From contig MKVT01000015.1 of the NCBI GenBank assembly GCA_001898935.1, forward strand, positions 52,152 to 116,151: 64,000 bases of DNA, given 5' to 3'. Shown piece by piece: positions 46,015 to 54,366 of this stretch (its first letter is position 1; the number at the start of each line of letters is the position of its first letter). The translations under genes were made by a program, and so were the position numbers. The notes beneath the pieces are model-generated. The model was given only the letters and a program-made list of their open reading frames with translations. It was not told the origin of the DNA and ran no database searches. The stretch comes from Paludibacter sp. 47-17. Lineage in GTDB: Bacteria > Bacteroidota > Bacteroidia > Bacteroidales > Paludibacteraceae.

Positions 46015-46757
46015 GTTAGCCTTGTTGTGAGCCGAAAGGCGATTGAGACTAGCCAGATACAGGCAAGAATATTTTTCAACATTTGTTAGCCTTGTTGTGA
46101 GCCGAAAGGCGATTGAGACAGTAATTTCATCGTTCTTAGCTTGAAGCTTTTTTCTGTTAGCCTTGTTGTGAGCCGAAAGGCGATTGAGACGTTAGCGAGG
46201 AAAATTACCATAGTAAGCCAAAAGTAGTTAGCCTTGTTGTGAGCCGAAAGGCGATTGAGACACTTAAAACGTCAGCCTCCATTTTAACTATCTTAGTTAG
46301 CCTTGTTGTGAGCCGAAAGGCGATTGAGACTATTTTTTCATTCGACACTGGGTACAAAAAATTGTAGTTAGCCTTGTTGTGAGCCGAAAGGCGATTGAGA
46401 CTTTTTGTGCTTAGGTTTAGTTCCATTTCTGAGGCCCTCCGTTAGCCTTGTTGTGAGCCGAAAGGCGATTGAGACGATTCTTTGTTACTGTAAAATAATC
46501 ATCCATATACGTTAGCCTTGTTGTGAGCCGAAAGGCGATTGAGACGATTCTTCCTTCTCCTTAATCCAATCAGCAACCTGTTAGCCTTATTGTGAGCCGA
46601 AAGGCGATTGAGACTGAATATTTTTTTATAATAATCTAATACAGTAGTTGTTAGCCTTGTTGTGAGCCGAAAGGCGATTGAGACAAGCTAGTCTTTGATA
46701 TATTAATCGCCATATTTCATGAATTAGCCTTGTTGTGAGCCAAAAGGTGACAACCCA
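46015..46757 (+). CRISPR. CRISPR array, 11 repeats and 10 spacers
   Basis: Repeats of 35 bases, beginning GTTAGCCTTG and ending GGCGATTGAGAC, start at 46015, 46085, 46156, 46227, 46296, 46367, 46441, 46511, 46580, 46650 and 46723. Spacers are 34-39 bases (35, 36, 36, 34, 36, 39, 35, 34, 35, 38). Repeat 9 has one G to A change. The last copy (46723-46757) differs at its first base, has two further changes, and loses the 3' end, marking the leader-distal end. The ATTGAGAC end resembles a type III 5' tag, so transcription runs on the plus strand from the cas6 side. The array sits between the effector genes and RT-cas1. Confidence 0.97.
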
Positions 46758-46786
46758 TTTCATAAAATCAATTAAATCGCACTACT

Positions 46787-49054
46787 ATGAACGACCCATT
46801 ATTCGAAACCCTTTGCCGCAAGCAAACCCTTTACACAGCCTGGCTGAAAGTAAAGGAGAAAAACACTGTGGGAGGAATTGATCAAAAGACAGTGGAAGAT
46901 TACGCGCGGAACGTGGATCAGTATCTGGAAGAATTATCGCAGAAGTTGATTGCCGGAACTTATATCCAACAACCTTACCGGGAAGTTTTTATTCCGAAGA
47001 AAGAAAATGAGAAACGACGGTTGGGACTACTGACTGTAAACGACAAAGTTGTTCAAACAGCTGTAAGCCAGATTATAACGCCGATTTTTGAAAAGAGCTT
47101 TTTACCTGTTAGTTATGCTTACCGAGAAAATAAAAGCGCGGTAAAAGCGATTCGTCAGGTGCAACATCTTGTCAAAATTGAACACTACACATGGCTCGCA
47201 TCCTGCGATATTGATAATTTCTTCGACAACATACCTCATGCTCCATTGTTTGGAAGATTAAATGCATTCCTGAAAAGTCCGGGAATTACAGAATTGATGA
47301 AAATGTTCGTGATGATGGGGAGTGTGAATTATCGGAAACAATGGAAAAACACGGTTAAAGGTATTCCGCAGGGCAGTGTTGTTTCTCCCATACTTGCAAA
47401 CTTTTACCTATATCAGTTGGACAAGCTGATGATGGACAAAAAGTATGGATTTGTACGATATGCCGATGATTTTATTATACTTGGCAAAACGGAAGCACAG
47501 GCTAATGAGGCATTGAACGATGTCGTGCAAGTTATAACCAAACAGTTAAGTCTGACTCTTAATGAGGGTTCAGCGGTCGTTCCCGTATCAGATGGTTTCG
47601 ATTTTTTGGGAATTCATTTTAAAGATGGTAACATCGACCTATCGGAAACGAAATTCAATCGCTTACGAGAAAAACTGCATGATGCTGCGGAAACCGGACA
47701 GGGGTTTATATCTTCGAAATTAACTGAAACCATTCAGGGGATTGCGAATTTCTACGGGAAACTGGTTTCACAAGAAAAACTAAACAAACTTGACATCGAG
47801 ATTATCAAGCTATTGAAAAAACGATGGATACGGTTAAATCCGAATCAAACAAATCACTTACCGAATCAACTACAAACTATTATGTTGTTGGCTGAAGCTA
47901 ATGTGCTGAACAAAACGGCTTTTCTTCATCAATATTGGGGTATAAAGGAAAAAAGTAAGGATAAAACAAAAACTAAAAAGAGCATTCAGAGCCGGGAAGC
48001 AGTTTTGTCGAGAAAGCATGAGTATCGAAAACTTGAATCGTCGGGCTTTGATCTGGCGATCACTCAACCCGGATTCTTTTTGGGTAAGAAAGATCACGAT
48101 GTAACAGTAAAGTATCAGGGAAAACTTATCAGGGAGATACCTTTTATCAACCTGAAAAACATCACCATTCTTTGCGATGGTGTTACCTTATCTTCGAACC
48201 TGATAAAAAGCTGTGCTGAGAATAAAATCTCCATTGATTTTTTGGGAGATAATGGTGCTGCATATGCTATTATTGTTAATCCGACATTTGTGAATGCCGA
48301 TATTGGTATCGCGCAGCTGCAAGCATATACAGACCATAAATCATTCTATCTAATCAGGAAATTTGTAACCGGAAAAATCAACAATCAACTCAATCTGATC
48401 AAGTATTATGGGAAGTATTACTTAAGCAAAAATCAGGAATTGAAAACTCTGTTCCCTGATTTTTCACACAAAATGAAAAAACTGTGTGCAGATGTCGAGA
48501 ACATTAACCCTCAATCTTTAGACGAATACAGGCTGAAGCTGTTTGCCGTTGAAGGGCAGGCATCATCAGCCTATTGGGATATGGTGAAAGTTCTGATTGC
48601 CAATAAAATGATTTTTAATGGACGGGAAAGGCAGGGTGCAAGAGATTTGGTAAATTGTATGTTGAACTATGGTTATGGTATTTTGTATGCCCGTATTACT
48701 GAAGCGATATTAAAAACCGGTTTAAATCCGTGCTTGAGTTACCTGCACAAACCTGATGGCAACAGGCTTTCTTTGGTCTTTGATTTAATCGAGGAATTCC
48801 GGCAACAGGCTGTTGACAGGGTCGTCATCGCACTGATTATGAAAAATAAAAACTTGAGGGAGTTGAATGGAATTTTAGATGATTATACCCGGAAAACCTT
48901 GTCACAAAAAGTGATTGACCGGATGAATAATTTCGAGCTGTTCAGAAAAAAAGAATGTCGTTTCTTTGAGATTATGTTTTTACAAGCCAGGGCGCTTGTA
49001 AACTTTTTGACAGATAACACAAAAGAATATAAACCCTATAACCCAAAATGGTAA
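46787..49054 (+). CDS. cas1: Reverse transcriptase-Cas1 fusion
   Basis: A 755-residue fusion. Residues about 1-350 form a group II intron-like reverse transcriptase: SCDIDNFFDNIP with the first catalytic Asp (141), GIPQGSVVSPILANFYL (192-208) and the catalytic box FVRYADDFIIL (YADD at 225-228). Residues about 425-755 are Cas1: strands around INLKNITILCDGVTLSS, then the metal site Glu589 (AVEG), His654 (YLHKPDGN) and Asp666/Glu669 (VFDLIEEF). RT-Cas1 proteins let type III systems acquire spacers from RNA. No Cas6 domain is fused at the N-terminus, unlike some relatives. It starts 29 bases after the last, decayed repeat; cas2 follows directly. Confidence 0.96.
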   Translation: MNDPLFETLCRKQTLYTAWLKVKEKNTVGGIDQKTVEDYARNVDQYLEELSQKLIAGTYIQQPYREVFIPKKENEKRRLGLLTVNDKVVQTAVSQIITPIFEKSFLPVSYAYRENKSAVKAIRQVQHLVKIEHYTWLASCDIDNFFDNIPHAPLFGRLNAFLKSPGITELMKMFVMMGSVNYRKQWKNTVKGIPQGSVVSPILANFYLYQLDKLMMDKKYGFVRYADDFIILGKTEAQANEALNDVVQVITKQLSLTLNEGSAVVPVSDGFDFLGIHFKDGNIDLSETKFNRLREKLHDAAETGQGFISSKLTETIQGIANFYGKLVSQEKLNKLDIEIIKLLKKRWIRLNPNQTNHLPNQLQTIMLLAEANVLNKTAFLHQYWGIKEKSKDKTKTKKSIQSREAVLSRKHEYRKLESSGFDLAITQPGFFLGKKDHDVTVKYQGKLIREIPFINLKNITILCDGVTLSSNLIKSCAENKISIDFLGDNGAAYAIIVNPTFVNADIGIAQLQAYTDHKSFYLIRKFVTGKINNQLNLIKYYGKYYLSKNQELKTLFPDFSHKMKKLCADVENINPQSLDEYRLKLFAVEGQASSAYWDMVKVLIANKMIFNGRERQGARDLVNCMLNYGYGILYARITEAILKTGLNPCLSYLHKPDGNRLSLVFDLIEEFRQQAVDRVVIALIMKNKNLRELNGILDDYTRKTLSQKVIDRMNNFELFRKKECRFFEIMFLQARALVNFLTDNTKEYKPYNPKW

Positions 49055-49056
49055 TC

Positions 49057-49335
49057 ATGAAACAGTTTGTAGTTGTAGCTTATGACATCTCTGACGACAA
49101 ACGTCGGAATAAAATTGCAAAAACATTGGAAAAATATGGTCTTAGATGCAATGAAAGTGTGTTCGAATGCGTGTTAACAGATTCAGGTATTAACAAACTG
49201 AAATTAAAAATTGAAAAACTGGCCAACGAGAAAGAAGATTGCATTTTATATTACTATCTATGTAAACCTTGTGTTTTGAAACGAGAGAATCTAGGGTTTA
49301 GACCTGATTTTCAAGAAGAAATAATTATTCTGTAA
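49057..49335 (+). CDS. cas2: CRISPR adaptation protein Cas2
   Basis: A 92-residue Cas2. The first strand KQFVVVAYDISDDKRRNKI carries the conserved Asp, followed by LEKYGLRCNESVFECVL and a strand-helix-strand ferredoxin fold. Cas2 dimers hold together two Cas1 dimers in the spacer integration complex. An in-frame ATG at 49048 overlaps the RT-cas1 end; I prefer 49057, which gives the standard N-terminus and lies 2 bases after the RT-cas1 stop codon. The C-terminal part contains Cys-rich CILYYYLCKPCVLKRENLG. Confidence 0.94.
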   Translation: MKQFVVVAYDISDDKRRNKIAKTLEKYGLRCNESVFECVLTDSGINKLKLKIEKLANEKEDCILYYYLCKPCVLKRENLGFRPDFQEEIIIL

Positions 49336-49343
49336 AATTTAAT

Positions 49344-49840
49344 ATGAATCATCATCCCTCCCTTTCTCACCTCCAAACTCTTCAGGAGTACCTCACACTC
49401 CCGGCCGACCAAACATATGGTCTGGTTTTGCGTAATGCGGATTTACGATATATTGAATTACAAACAGCCGATTTAAGCGACTGCGACTTTACCGGGACCG
49501 ACTTTTCGAGTGCTAAAATACAATGGGTTAATTTTCAGCGTTTAATGTTTAAAAGTGGTAGCTTCTTCCAATCGAATCTGATGCATGCCAAATTGAATTC
49601 AGCCGATTTCACGGAAGCTTACATCGTTCATGTGCATTTTGACTACGCCGATTTGCGCAATGCAAAATTCGCAGCACCAGGATGAATGGGGTCACGCTGG
49701 ATGATGCGATTATTACCGGAGCAGATTTTAGCGATGCAGAAATTTGTTACGATACCAACGAAGCTATCAAACATGCATTTGCACATCCCCGGGGTGATGA
49801 AATAATTTATGATGGAAGTTATTGGTTAACAAGAAAATAA
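49344..49840 (+). pseudogene. Pentapeptide-repeat protein gene with a frameshift
   Basis: The first 113 codons encode pentapeptide repeats (A[D/N]LRN-like units such as ADLSDCDFTGTDFSSAKIQW) and stop at 49685. The next frame, from about 49673, continues the same protein without interruption: MNGVTLDDAIITGADFSDAE and a C-terminal WLTRK ending at 49840. One base gained or lost near 49676-49682 explains this. Pentapeptide proteins form a right-handed square helix; some protect gyrase. The gene begins 8 bases after cas2. Function unknown, and probably not expressed whole. Confidence 0.75.
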
Positions 49841-49852
49841 TTTATACATTTG
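49821..49852 (+). promoter_or_regulatory. Promoter inside the end of the pentapeptide gene
   Basis: ATTG at 49821-49824, 20 bases, then TACATTTG at 49845-49852 fit the Bacteroidota promoter pattern. It would start a transcript with a leader of about 190 bases before the gene at 50047. Confidence 0.5.
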
Positions 49853-49927
49853 CCCCCGCTTCTGTCACTAGTGTGTACACATGAATAATTAAAACACAGC
49901 CCAACCATCTGTTTGTCTTGTTCACAA

Positions 49928-50029
49928 GGCGAAAATTACGAATAATCAGAAACGAACACGGGAGAACTATATCCGGTTCGGTGGTCTTTAACAGACTGAT
50001 AACAAATTATTCAACAAACAATTTTCGCC
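49928..50029 (+). ncRNA. Possible structured leader RNA
   Basis: GGCGAAAATT at 49928-49937 is exactly complementary to AATTTTCGCC at 50020-50029. Inside are small hairpins (CCG-GTT-CGG and GTCT-TTAAC-AGAC). The element lies between a good promoter and the ATG at 50047 and could be a structured 5' leader or a small RNA. I do not recognise a known riboswitch class. Confidence 0.35.
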
Positions 50030-50046
50030 ATGTTTAATCCCCAAAA

Positions 50047-50406
50047 ATGAACAAGATGGACAAAAAAGAACAAGAGTTTAAGAGAAAAGCGCTCGGCGTA
50101 ATCGACACCGAAAAGGAAAAGCAATTGATGCAGGGGCCTTTCAAACCCAATCGTGAATTGCTGACAAGACCATTCAGCTATCCGCACGTGATCACGTCTT
50201 ACTGTAAGAATTGTGGCGATCACGCTTTCATCACCCTCAGGGGCGTAGCCCTGCTGGAAATGCTGATTGAGTTGTACGGACTCGAGATGGTCATCCCCAA
50301 GGACCTCAGTGGGTACTTCGTAGAAATGGAAGTCTGCCCGGAGTGCAAAACCGAATCGGAGAGGATGTATTTCCAGTTCCGGATGTTAGAGGAAATGGAA
50401 GAGTGA
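50047..50406 (+). CDS. Conserved hypothetical zinc-ribbon protein
   Basis: A 119-residue protein with a charged N-terminus (EQEFKRKALGVIDTEKEKQL). Its core holds two CxxC pairs, YCKNCGDHAFITLRG near residue 53 and VCPECKTESERMYF near residue 97, placed as in a zinc ribbon. Between them is a helix LLEMLIELYGLEM. I cannot name a family. Base composition is closer to the core genome than to the cas genes. An alternative ATG lies 9 bases downstream. A promoter and possible structured leader are upstream. Confidence 0.6.
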   Translation: MNKMDKKEQEFKRKALGVIDTEKEKQLMQGPFKPNRELLTRPFSYPHVITSYCKNCGDHAFITLRGVALLEMLIELYGLEMVIPKDLSGYFVEMEVCPECKTESERMYFQFRMLEEMEE

Positions 50407-50510
50407 GGCTATTGGTGATAGAGTAACTAAATACACGTGCCAAGAGGGTTTCCAATAACGATGCTCTCTTGGTAGTGTATTTGATGTCACAGGAAAGTTG
50501 CTTCTAATCA

Positions 50511-50623
50511 ATGATGGGATTATTACCGGAGCAGATTCTAGCGATGCACAAATCTGTTATGATACCAACGAATCTATCAAACATGCATTTGCACGCCCAC
50601 CAATAAATGTTGAATTCTTTTAG
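50511..50623 (+). pseudogene. Partial second copy of the pentapeptide gene end
   Basis: Bases 50511-50600 match 49701-49790 without gaps in 82 of 90 positions. The same frame is kept (GIITGADSSDAQICYDTNE) before it diverges and stops at 50621-50623. It has no start of its own. It is a relic of a second copy of the gene or of a duplication, separated by exactly 810 bases. Confidence 0.75.
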
Positions 50624-50646
50624 GGTGTGTAGCTAAAATCCCTGTA

Positions 50647-50678
50647 ATTGGGTCAACCCGAAAAAAGTATTAAATTTG
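50647..50678 (+). promoter_or_regulatory. Promoter of the MBOAT/SGNH operon
   Basis: ATTG at 50647-50650, 20 bases, then TAAATTTG at 50671-50678 match the -33/-7 consensus. Transcription should start near 50685, so translation must begin at the ATG at 50703 and not at 50676. Confidence 0.65.
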
Positions 50679-50702
50679 CGACTTTATATAAATATAATAC
50701 CC

Positions 50703-52145
50703 ATGCTGTTTAACTCTTTCGATTTTGCGGTATTTTTGCCGTTGGTTTATCTGCTTTATTGGTTATTGTTCCGGAAAAATCTGAAGCTCCGCAATTTGTT
50801 TCTACTGGTTGCCAGTTATACTTTTTACGGTTTTTGGGACTGGCGTTTTTTATCGCTTATCCTCATTAGTTCGCTTATGGATTATGTATTGGCATTGAAG
50901 ATTCATCAGTTGCCCGATACCGAGCCCCGGAGGCGGAAATCGCTGATGATACTGAGTCTGGTTCTCAACCTGGGTTTTCTGGGATTTTTCAAGTATTACA
51001 ACTTTTTTGTCGATAGTTTTGTAAGTGCTTTTGCTTTTTTCGGGAAAGAGTTCAGTTATTCGCCCTTGCATATTATTCTTCCGGTAGGCATCAGTTTTTA
51101 CACCTTTCAGTCGCTGAGCTATACGCTCGATGTGTATTACAAGAAGATGGAGCCTACGCACAAGCTCATTAATTTTCTGGCTTTTGTGAGTTTTTTCCCT
51201 CAATTGGTGGCCGGTCCCATCGAGCGGGCGAAGAAATTGCTGCCCCAGTTCGACGAAGTGAAAACGTTCGATTATCAGGCGGCGCGCAGCGGATTATTGC
51301 TCATCGTATTTGGTTTGTTCAAGAAAGTGGTGATAGCCGACCGGTTGGCGGTATTCATCAATCAGACCTATGGTTCAATAGCAGAAGCGCAGGGCATCGC
51401 GATGCTGATGGGGGTGTTGTTTTTTACTTTTCAGCTGTACCTCGATTTTTCGGCCTATTCCGATATTGCCATCGGCACGGCGCGTTTGTTTGGTTTCAGG
51501 CTCACCACCAATTTTCGCCGTCCCTATCTTTCGGCTTCGTTTTCGGGATTCTGGAAACGCTGGCATATCACCTTGTCGAGTTGGTTTCAGGATTATATTT
51601 ACATACCGATGGGAGGCAACCGGAGAGGGCCCAGCCGTAAACTGGTAAATTTGCTGGTGGTGTTTTTCCTGAGCGGGCTCTGGCATGGCGCGTCCTGGAA
51701 TTTTGTGATCTGGGGGATTATCAACGGTTTGTTTCTGATTGTGCTCGATCCGGTGTTGAAGCTGGAGCAGCCGGGGAGTACATTCAAGCGGATTTTTGCA
51801 GCCCTGCTGGTAGTGGCCGGATGGATGTTCTCGCTCGTTTTTTTCCGGGCCCAAACTTTTGCCGATGCAATGCTGGTATTCGGCAATCTGGGTTTCGGGA
51901 ATGCCGAAATGTTGTACAATTTCGGGCTCAATAGCCGGGAGTTTACGTTCGCCCTCTATGCCCTGGTGGCGATGATGATTTACGAAATCGTAGCCGAGCG
52001 TTACGGGGAGAAGCTGCTCGACCGGTTTTTTGCCTCTCCGGTATATGTGCGCTGGGGGCTTTACCTGGCGCTCACCCTGGGCATTATTTACCTGGGGGCG
52101 TACGGAGCTGCCAACGACAATAGTTTCATTTACTTTCAATTCTGA
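50703..52145 (+). CDS. MBOAT membrane O-acyltransferase (AlgI-like)
   Basis: A 480-residue integral membrane protein with ten or more hydrophobic segments. Family motifs include PVGISFYTFQSLSYTLDVYY, the RPYLSASFSGFWKRWHITLS region, and the invariant catalytic His in FLSGLWHGASWNFVIWG. AlgI/DltB-like members move acyl groups across the membrane and, with an SGNH partner, acetylate exported polysaccharides. The next gene, 6 bases on, encodes such a partner, so the pair most likely O-acetylates a cell-surface or secreted glycan. Confidence 0.92.
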   Translation: MLFNSFDFAVFLPLVYLLYWLLFRKNLKLRNLFLLVASYTFYGFWDWRFLSLILISSLMDYVLALKIHQLPDTEPRRRKSLMILSLVLNLGFLGFFKYYNFFVDSFVSAFAFFGKEFSYSPLHIILPVGISFYTFQSLSYTLDVYYKKMEPTHKLINFLAFVSFFPQLVAGPIERAKKLLPQFDEVKTFDYQAARSGLLLIVFGLFKKVVIADRLAVFINQTYGSIAEAQGIAMLMGVLFFTFQLYLDFSAYSDIAIGTARLFGFRLTTNFRRPYLSASFSGFWKRWHITLSSWFQDYIYIPMGGNRRGPSRKLVNLLVVFFLSGLWHGASWNFVIWGIINGLFLIVLDPVLKLEQPGSTFKRIFAALLVVAGWMFSLVFFRAQTFADAMLVFGNLGFGNAEMLYNFGLNSREFTFALYALVAMMIYEIVAERYGEKLLDRFFASPVYVRWGLYLALTLGIIYLGAYGAANDNSFIYFQF

Positions 52146-52151
52146 TAAGCG

Positions 52152-53606
52152 ATGGCCAAATCACTGAAAAATACGACTGTCAAGCCGGTGCCTCCGGCAA
52201 TTGAAAAGGAAAAAAGGCACCGCGATTTTGTACTTAAATTGGTACTTTTTTCGGCCCTTGTTGCCGGAGTTGTGTACTATACCGATGCTAAAGGGTATTT
52301 CAATCCCGATTATACCAACGATCATACCCGCCGCAAGTGGAATGCTTATTACGAATTTACGAAGCGCAATCCGGTGGATGTGGTGATGGTGGGAAACTCG
52401 CACCTGTACACGGGCGTGAGTCCCGAACACCTTTCCAATGCCCTGGGAGCGTCGTGTTTTATACTGGCGTCGCCGGGCACCACCATGACCGATACCTATT
52501 ATAGCCTGAAAGAAGCGATTAAGGTTCGTAAACCCAGGCTGGCGGTGGTGGAAACCTTCACCCTCAACGATTACGATTCGCACGAACTGAAGCCGGGCAC
52601 CTTGTCGGAGCAATTCAAAAGTTTCTCGGCCCGTAAGGATGTGGTTGAAAAAATGCTGTCGACCCCGGTACTGTTTGCTTCCGATCATTATGCCGCGGCA
52701 TGGTCGAACACGATCCGGAATCACAGTTTTATTTTTACCGATACGGCGCAGATCCGGCGTAATATTGCTTTAAGTAAAATAAAACAGCGCCCCGAACAGG
52801 GTCTTTACCTCGGGCGGTACATCCGGTTCACCTCGGGGATCGAGGATAGCACGCTGCTCAAGTACGAAAGGCCCGGATTCAAAGCTTACGAATATTCGAA
52901 ACATATGCCGAGTAAAGAGGCTCTGAAGTTTCTTCGAAAGGCAATTGAATTGTGCGATGCGAACGATGTCGAGCTCGTTTTGCTCACCTTGCCCATGTAC
53001 CATCGTCATGTGCACGATTACGGACAATTTAAAAAGGTGGTACAGGAAGCTGCCGGGCCCGGCGTTTCGTGGCTCGATTTGCAGATGCCTTACGATACTG
53101 CGGCATTTACGGCCGAAAGTTTCGAGAACACAGTGTCCGAAAACCAGCACATGACGTATCAGGGGTCGTTGGTGGCAGCCTATAAATTGGCCCGGTATAT
53201 TACTACCCGGCATCCGGGAGTGGTGCCCGACCGGTCGGGAGATTTGGCATGGAAACAACTTTTTTATGGTTCCGATGGTTATTTTGAAAACCACTCTCCC
53301 GAAAAGGACGGAGTGAGCACGGTGTTGATGAGCCAGGCTGAACCTGGAGCCGGTTTGCGGGTAAAGGAGCTGATCCTGGTGCCTCAGCAGGGCGCAAAAC
53401 GGTTGCTGATGAAGCTGGAACCTGGAGCCGGACCGCATACAGTTACCGTAGAGCTGGAAATGAAAGCCGGCAACGAGCGTGCGGTGGTGCCCCTCGATCT
53501 GCGCCGTGCAACGGCTATAAGCCCGGTTGGGCATCAATTGCTGGTATCCGATTACCTCGATCCGCGGGTAGAAGTTACAAAGGTGGTGCGAATTATAAAC
53601 AACTAA
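52152..53606 (+). CDS. Membrane-anchored SGNH-type partner of the MBOAT protein
   Basis: A 484-residue protein with one N-terminal membrane segment (about 28-46, LKLVLFSALVAGVVYY) and a periplasmic domain. The block VDVVMVGNSHLYTGVSPEHL near residue 75 fits an SGNH-like nucleophile Ser. A later VSENQHMTYQGS segment near residue 330 may give the catalytic His, with the Asp not certain. The last 130 residues look like a beta-sandwich, perhaps glycan-binding. It is analogous to AlgJ/AlgX-type proteins acting with AlgI. Likely one operon with the MBOAT gene upstream; the 5'-nucleotidase genes follow closely. Confidence 0.75.
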   Translation: MAKSLKNTTVKPVPPAIEKEKRHRDFVLKLVLFSALVAGVVYYTDAKGYFNPDYTNDHTRRKWNAYYEFTKRNPVDVVMVGNSHLYTGVSPEHLSNALGASCFILASPGTTMTDTYYSLKEAIKVRKPRLAVVETFTLNDYDSHELKPGTLSEQFKSFSARKDVVEKMLSTPVLFASDHYAAAWSNTIRNHSFIFTDTAQIRRNIALSKIKQRPEQGLYLGRYIRFTSGIEDSTLLKYERPGFKAYEYSKHMPSKEALKFLRKAIELCDANDVELVLLTLPMYHRHVHDYGQFKKVVQEAAGPGVSWLDLQMPYDTAAFTAESFENTVSENQHMTYQGSLVAAYKLARYITTRHPGVVPDRSGDLAWKQLFYGSDGYFENHSPEKDGVSTVLMSQAEPGAGLRVKELILVPQQGAKRLLMKLEPGAGPHTVTVELEMKAGNERAVVPLDLRRATAISPVGHQLLVSDYLDPRVEVTKVVRIINN

Positions 53607-53616
53607 TTACTATGGT

Positions 53617-54366
53617 ATGAAGAAAATAGCTTTGCTGTTCCCCATGCTCCTGTTGCTTTCCTGTACGTCGCCCAAATGGGCGCTCACGGAGATTCAGGGA
53701 GCTAAAATCGCGCTCGACGCCTCGGTCGAACCCACGGCCGATGCCGGGTTTAAATCGTTTTTAGCGCCCTACAAGCAACAGCTCGATGCCAGGATGGATG
53801 AGGTGATTGGCTATATTGAACAGGATATGCGTGCTCACAAGCCCGAGAGCCTTCTGTCGAACTGGAGCGCCGATGTTTATTTGCAGAGGGCGTCGGCGTA
53901 CCTGGGTGCGCCGGTGGATGTGGCCATCGTAAACCTGGGAGGGTTGCGCACACAGCTCTCGGCCGGTCCCTTCACGGTTCGGAAGGTATTCGAGCTCATG
54001 CCTTTCGAGAACGAACTGGTAGTGTTGTGGCTCAAAGGATCGGATCTCGACGACTTACTGCAGTTTTTTGCCCGCATAGGCGGACAGGGAGTGGGTGGCC
54101 TGCGCATGCAGATCAGCAATGGAAAGGCCGTAGGTATCCGGGTGGGCAACGAGGCGCTCGATGCGAATAAGATTTATATAATTGCTACCAACGATTACCT
54201 GGCCGAAGGCAACGATTACATGACGGCGCTTACCCGCCGTGTGAAACGGGTCGACACGGGTATCCTGGTCCGCGATATGCTGCTGGAACATGTGCGTGCC
54301 GAACATGCTGCGGGGCGAACCATTCATGCGAAACTGGAAGGGAGGATTGTAAACAATGAAAACTAA
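53617..54366 (+). CDS. 5'-nucleotidase C-terminal (substrate-binding) domain lipoprotein
   Basis: A 249-residue lipoprotein (KKIALLFPMLLLLSCTSPKW, Cys at 16). The body matches the C-terminal domain of UshA-type 5'-nucleotidases: SLLSNWSADVYL, VDVAIVNLGGLRTQLSAGPF, then TVRKVFELMPFENELVVLWL and the ATNDYLAEGNDYMTAL segment that stacks on the nucleotide base. The metal-binding domain is encoded separately by the next gene, which overlaps by 11 bases. Together they would make one split periplasmic nucleotidase, with domain order reversed relative to the single-chain enzyme. Confidence 0.87.
   Translation: MKKIALLFPMLLLLSCTSPKWALTEIQGAKIALDASVEPTADAGFKSFLAPYKQQLDARMDEVIGYIEQDMRAHKPESLLSNWSADVYLQRASAYLGAPVDVAIVNLGGLRTQLSAGPFTVRKVFELMPFENELVVLWLKGSDLDDLLQFFARIGGQGVGGLRMQISNGKAVGIRVGNEALDANKIYIIATNDYLAEGNDYMTALTRRVKRVDTGILVRDMLLEHVRAEHAAGRTIHAKLEGRIVNNEN

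Noticed and set aside
46205..46426. 73-codon minus-strand open frame inside the CRISPR array
   Set aside because: It is built from repeats and spacers (the repeated SIAFRLTTRLT is the translated repeat), so it is not a gene.
46476..46510. Antisense of spacer 7 contains YMDD, the reverse transcriptase motif
   Set aside because: Four residues from an 11-codon spacer are well within chance; no other RT similarity is present.
49960..50000. Resemblance of ATCCGGTTCGGTGG to the 3' half of group II intron domain V
   Set aside because: The 5' half of the hairpin, the bulge and domain VI could not be found, and no intron-encoded protein is nearby; too short to call.
50676..50702. Earlier start codon for the MBOAT gene
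   Set aside because: It lies within the -7 promoter element and upstream of the predicted transcription start.
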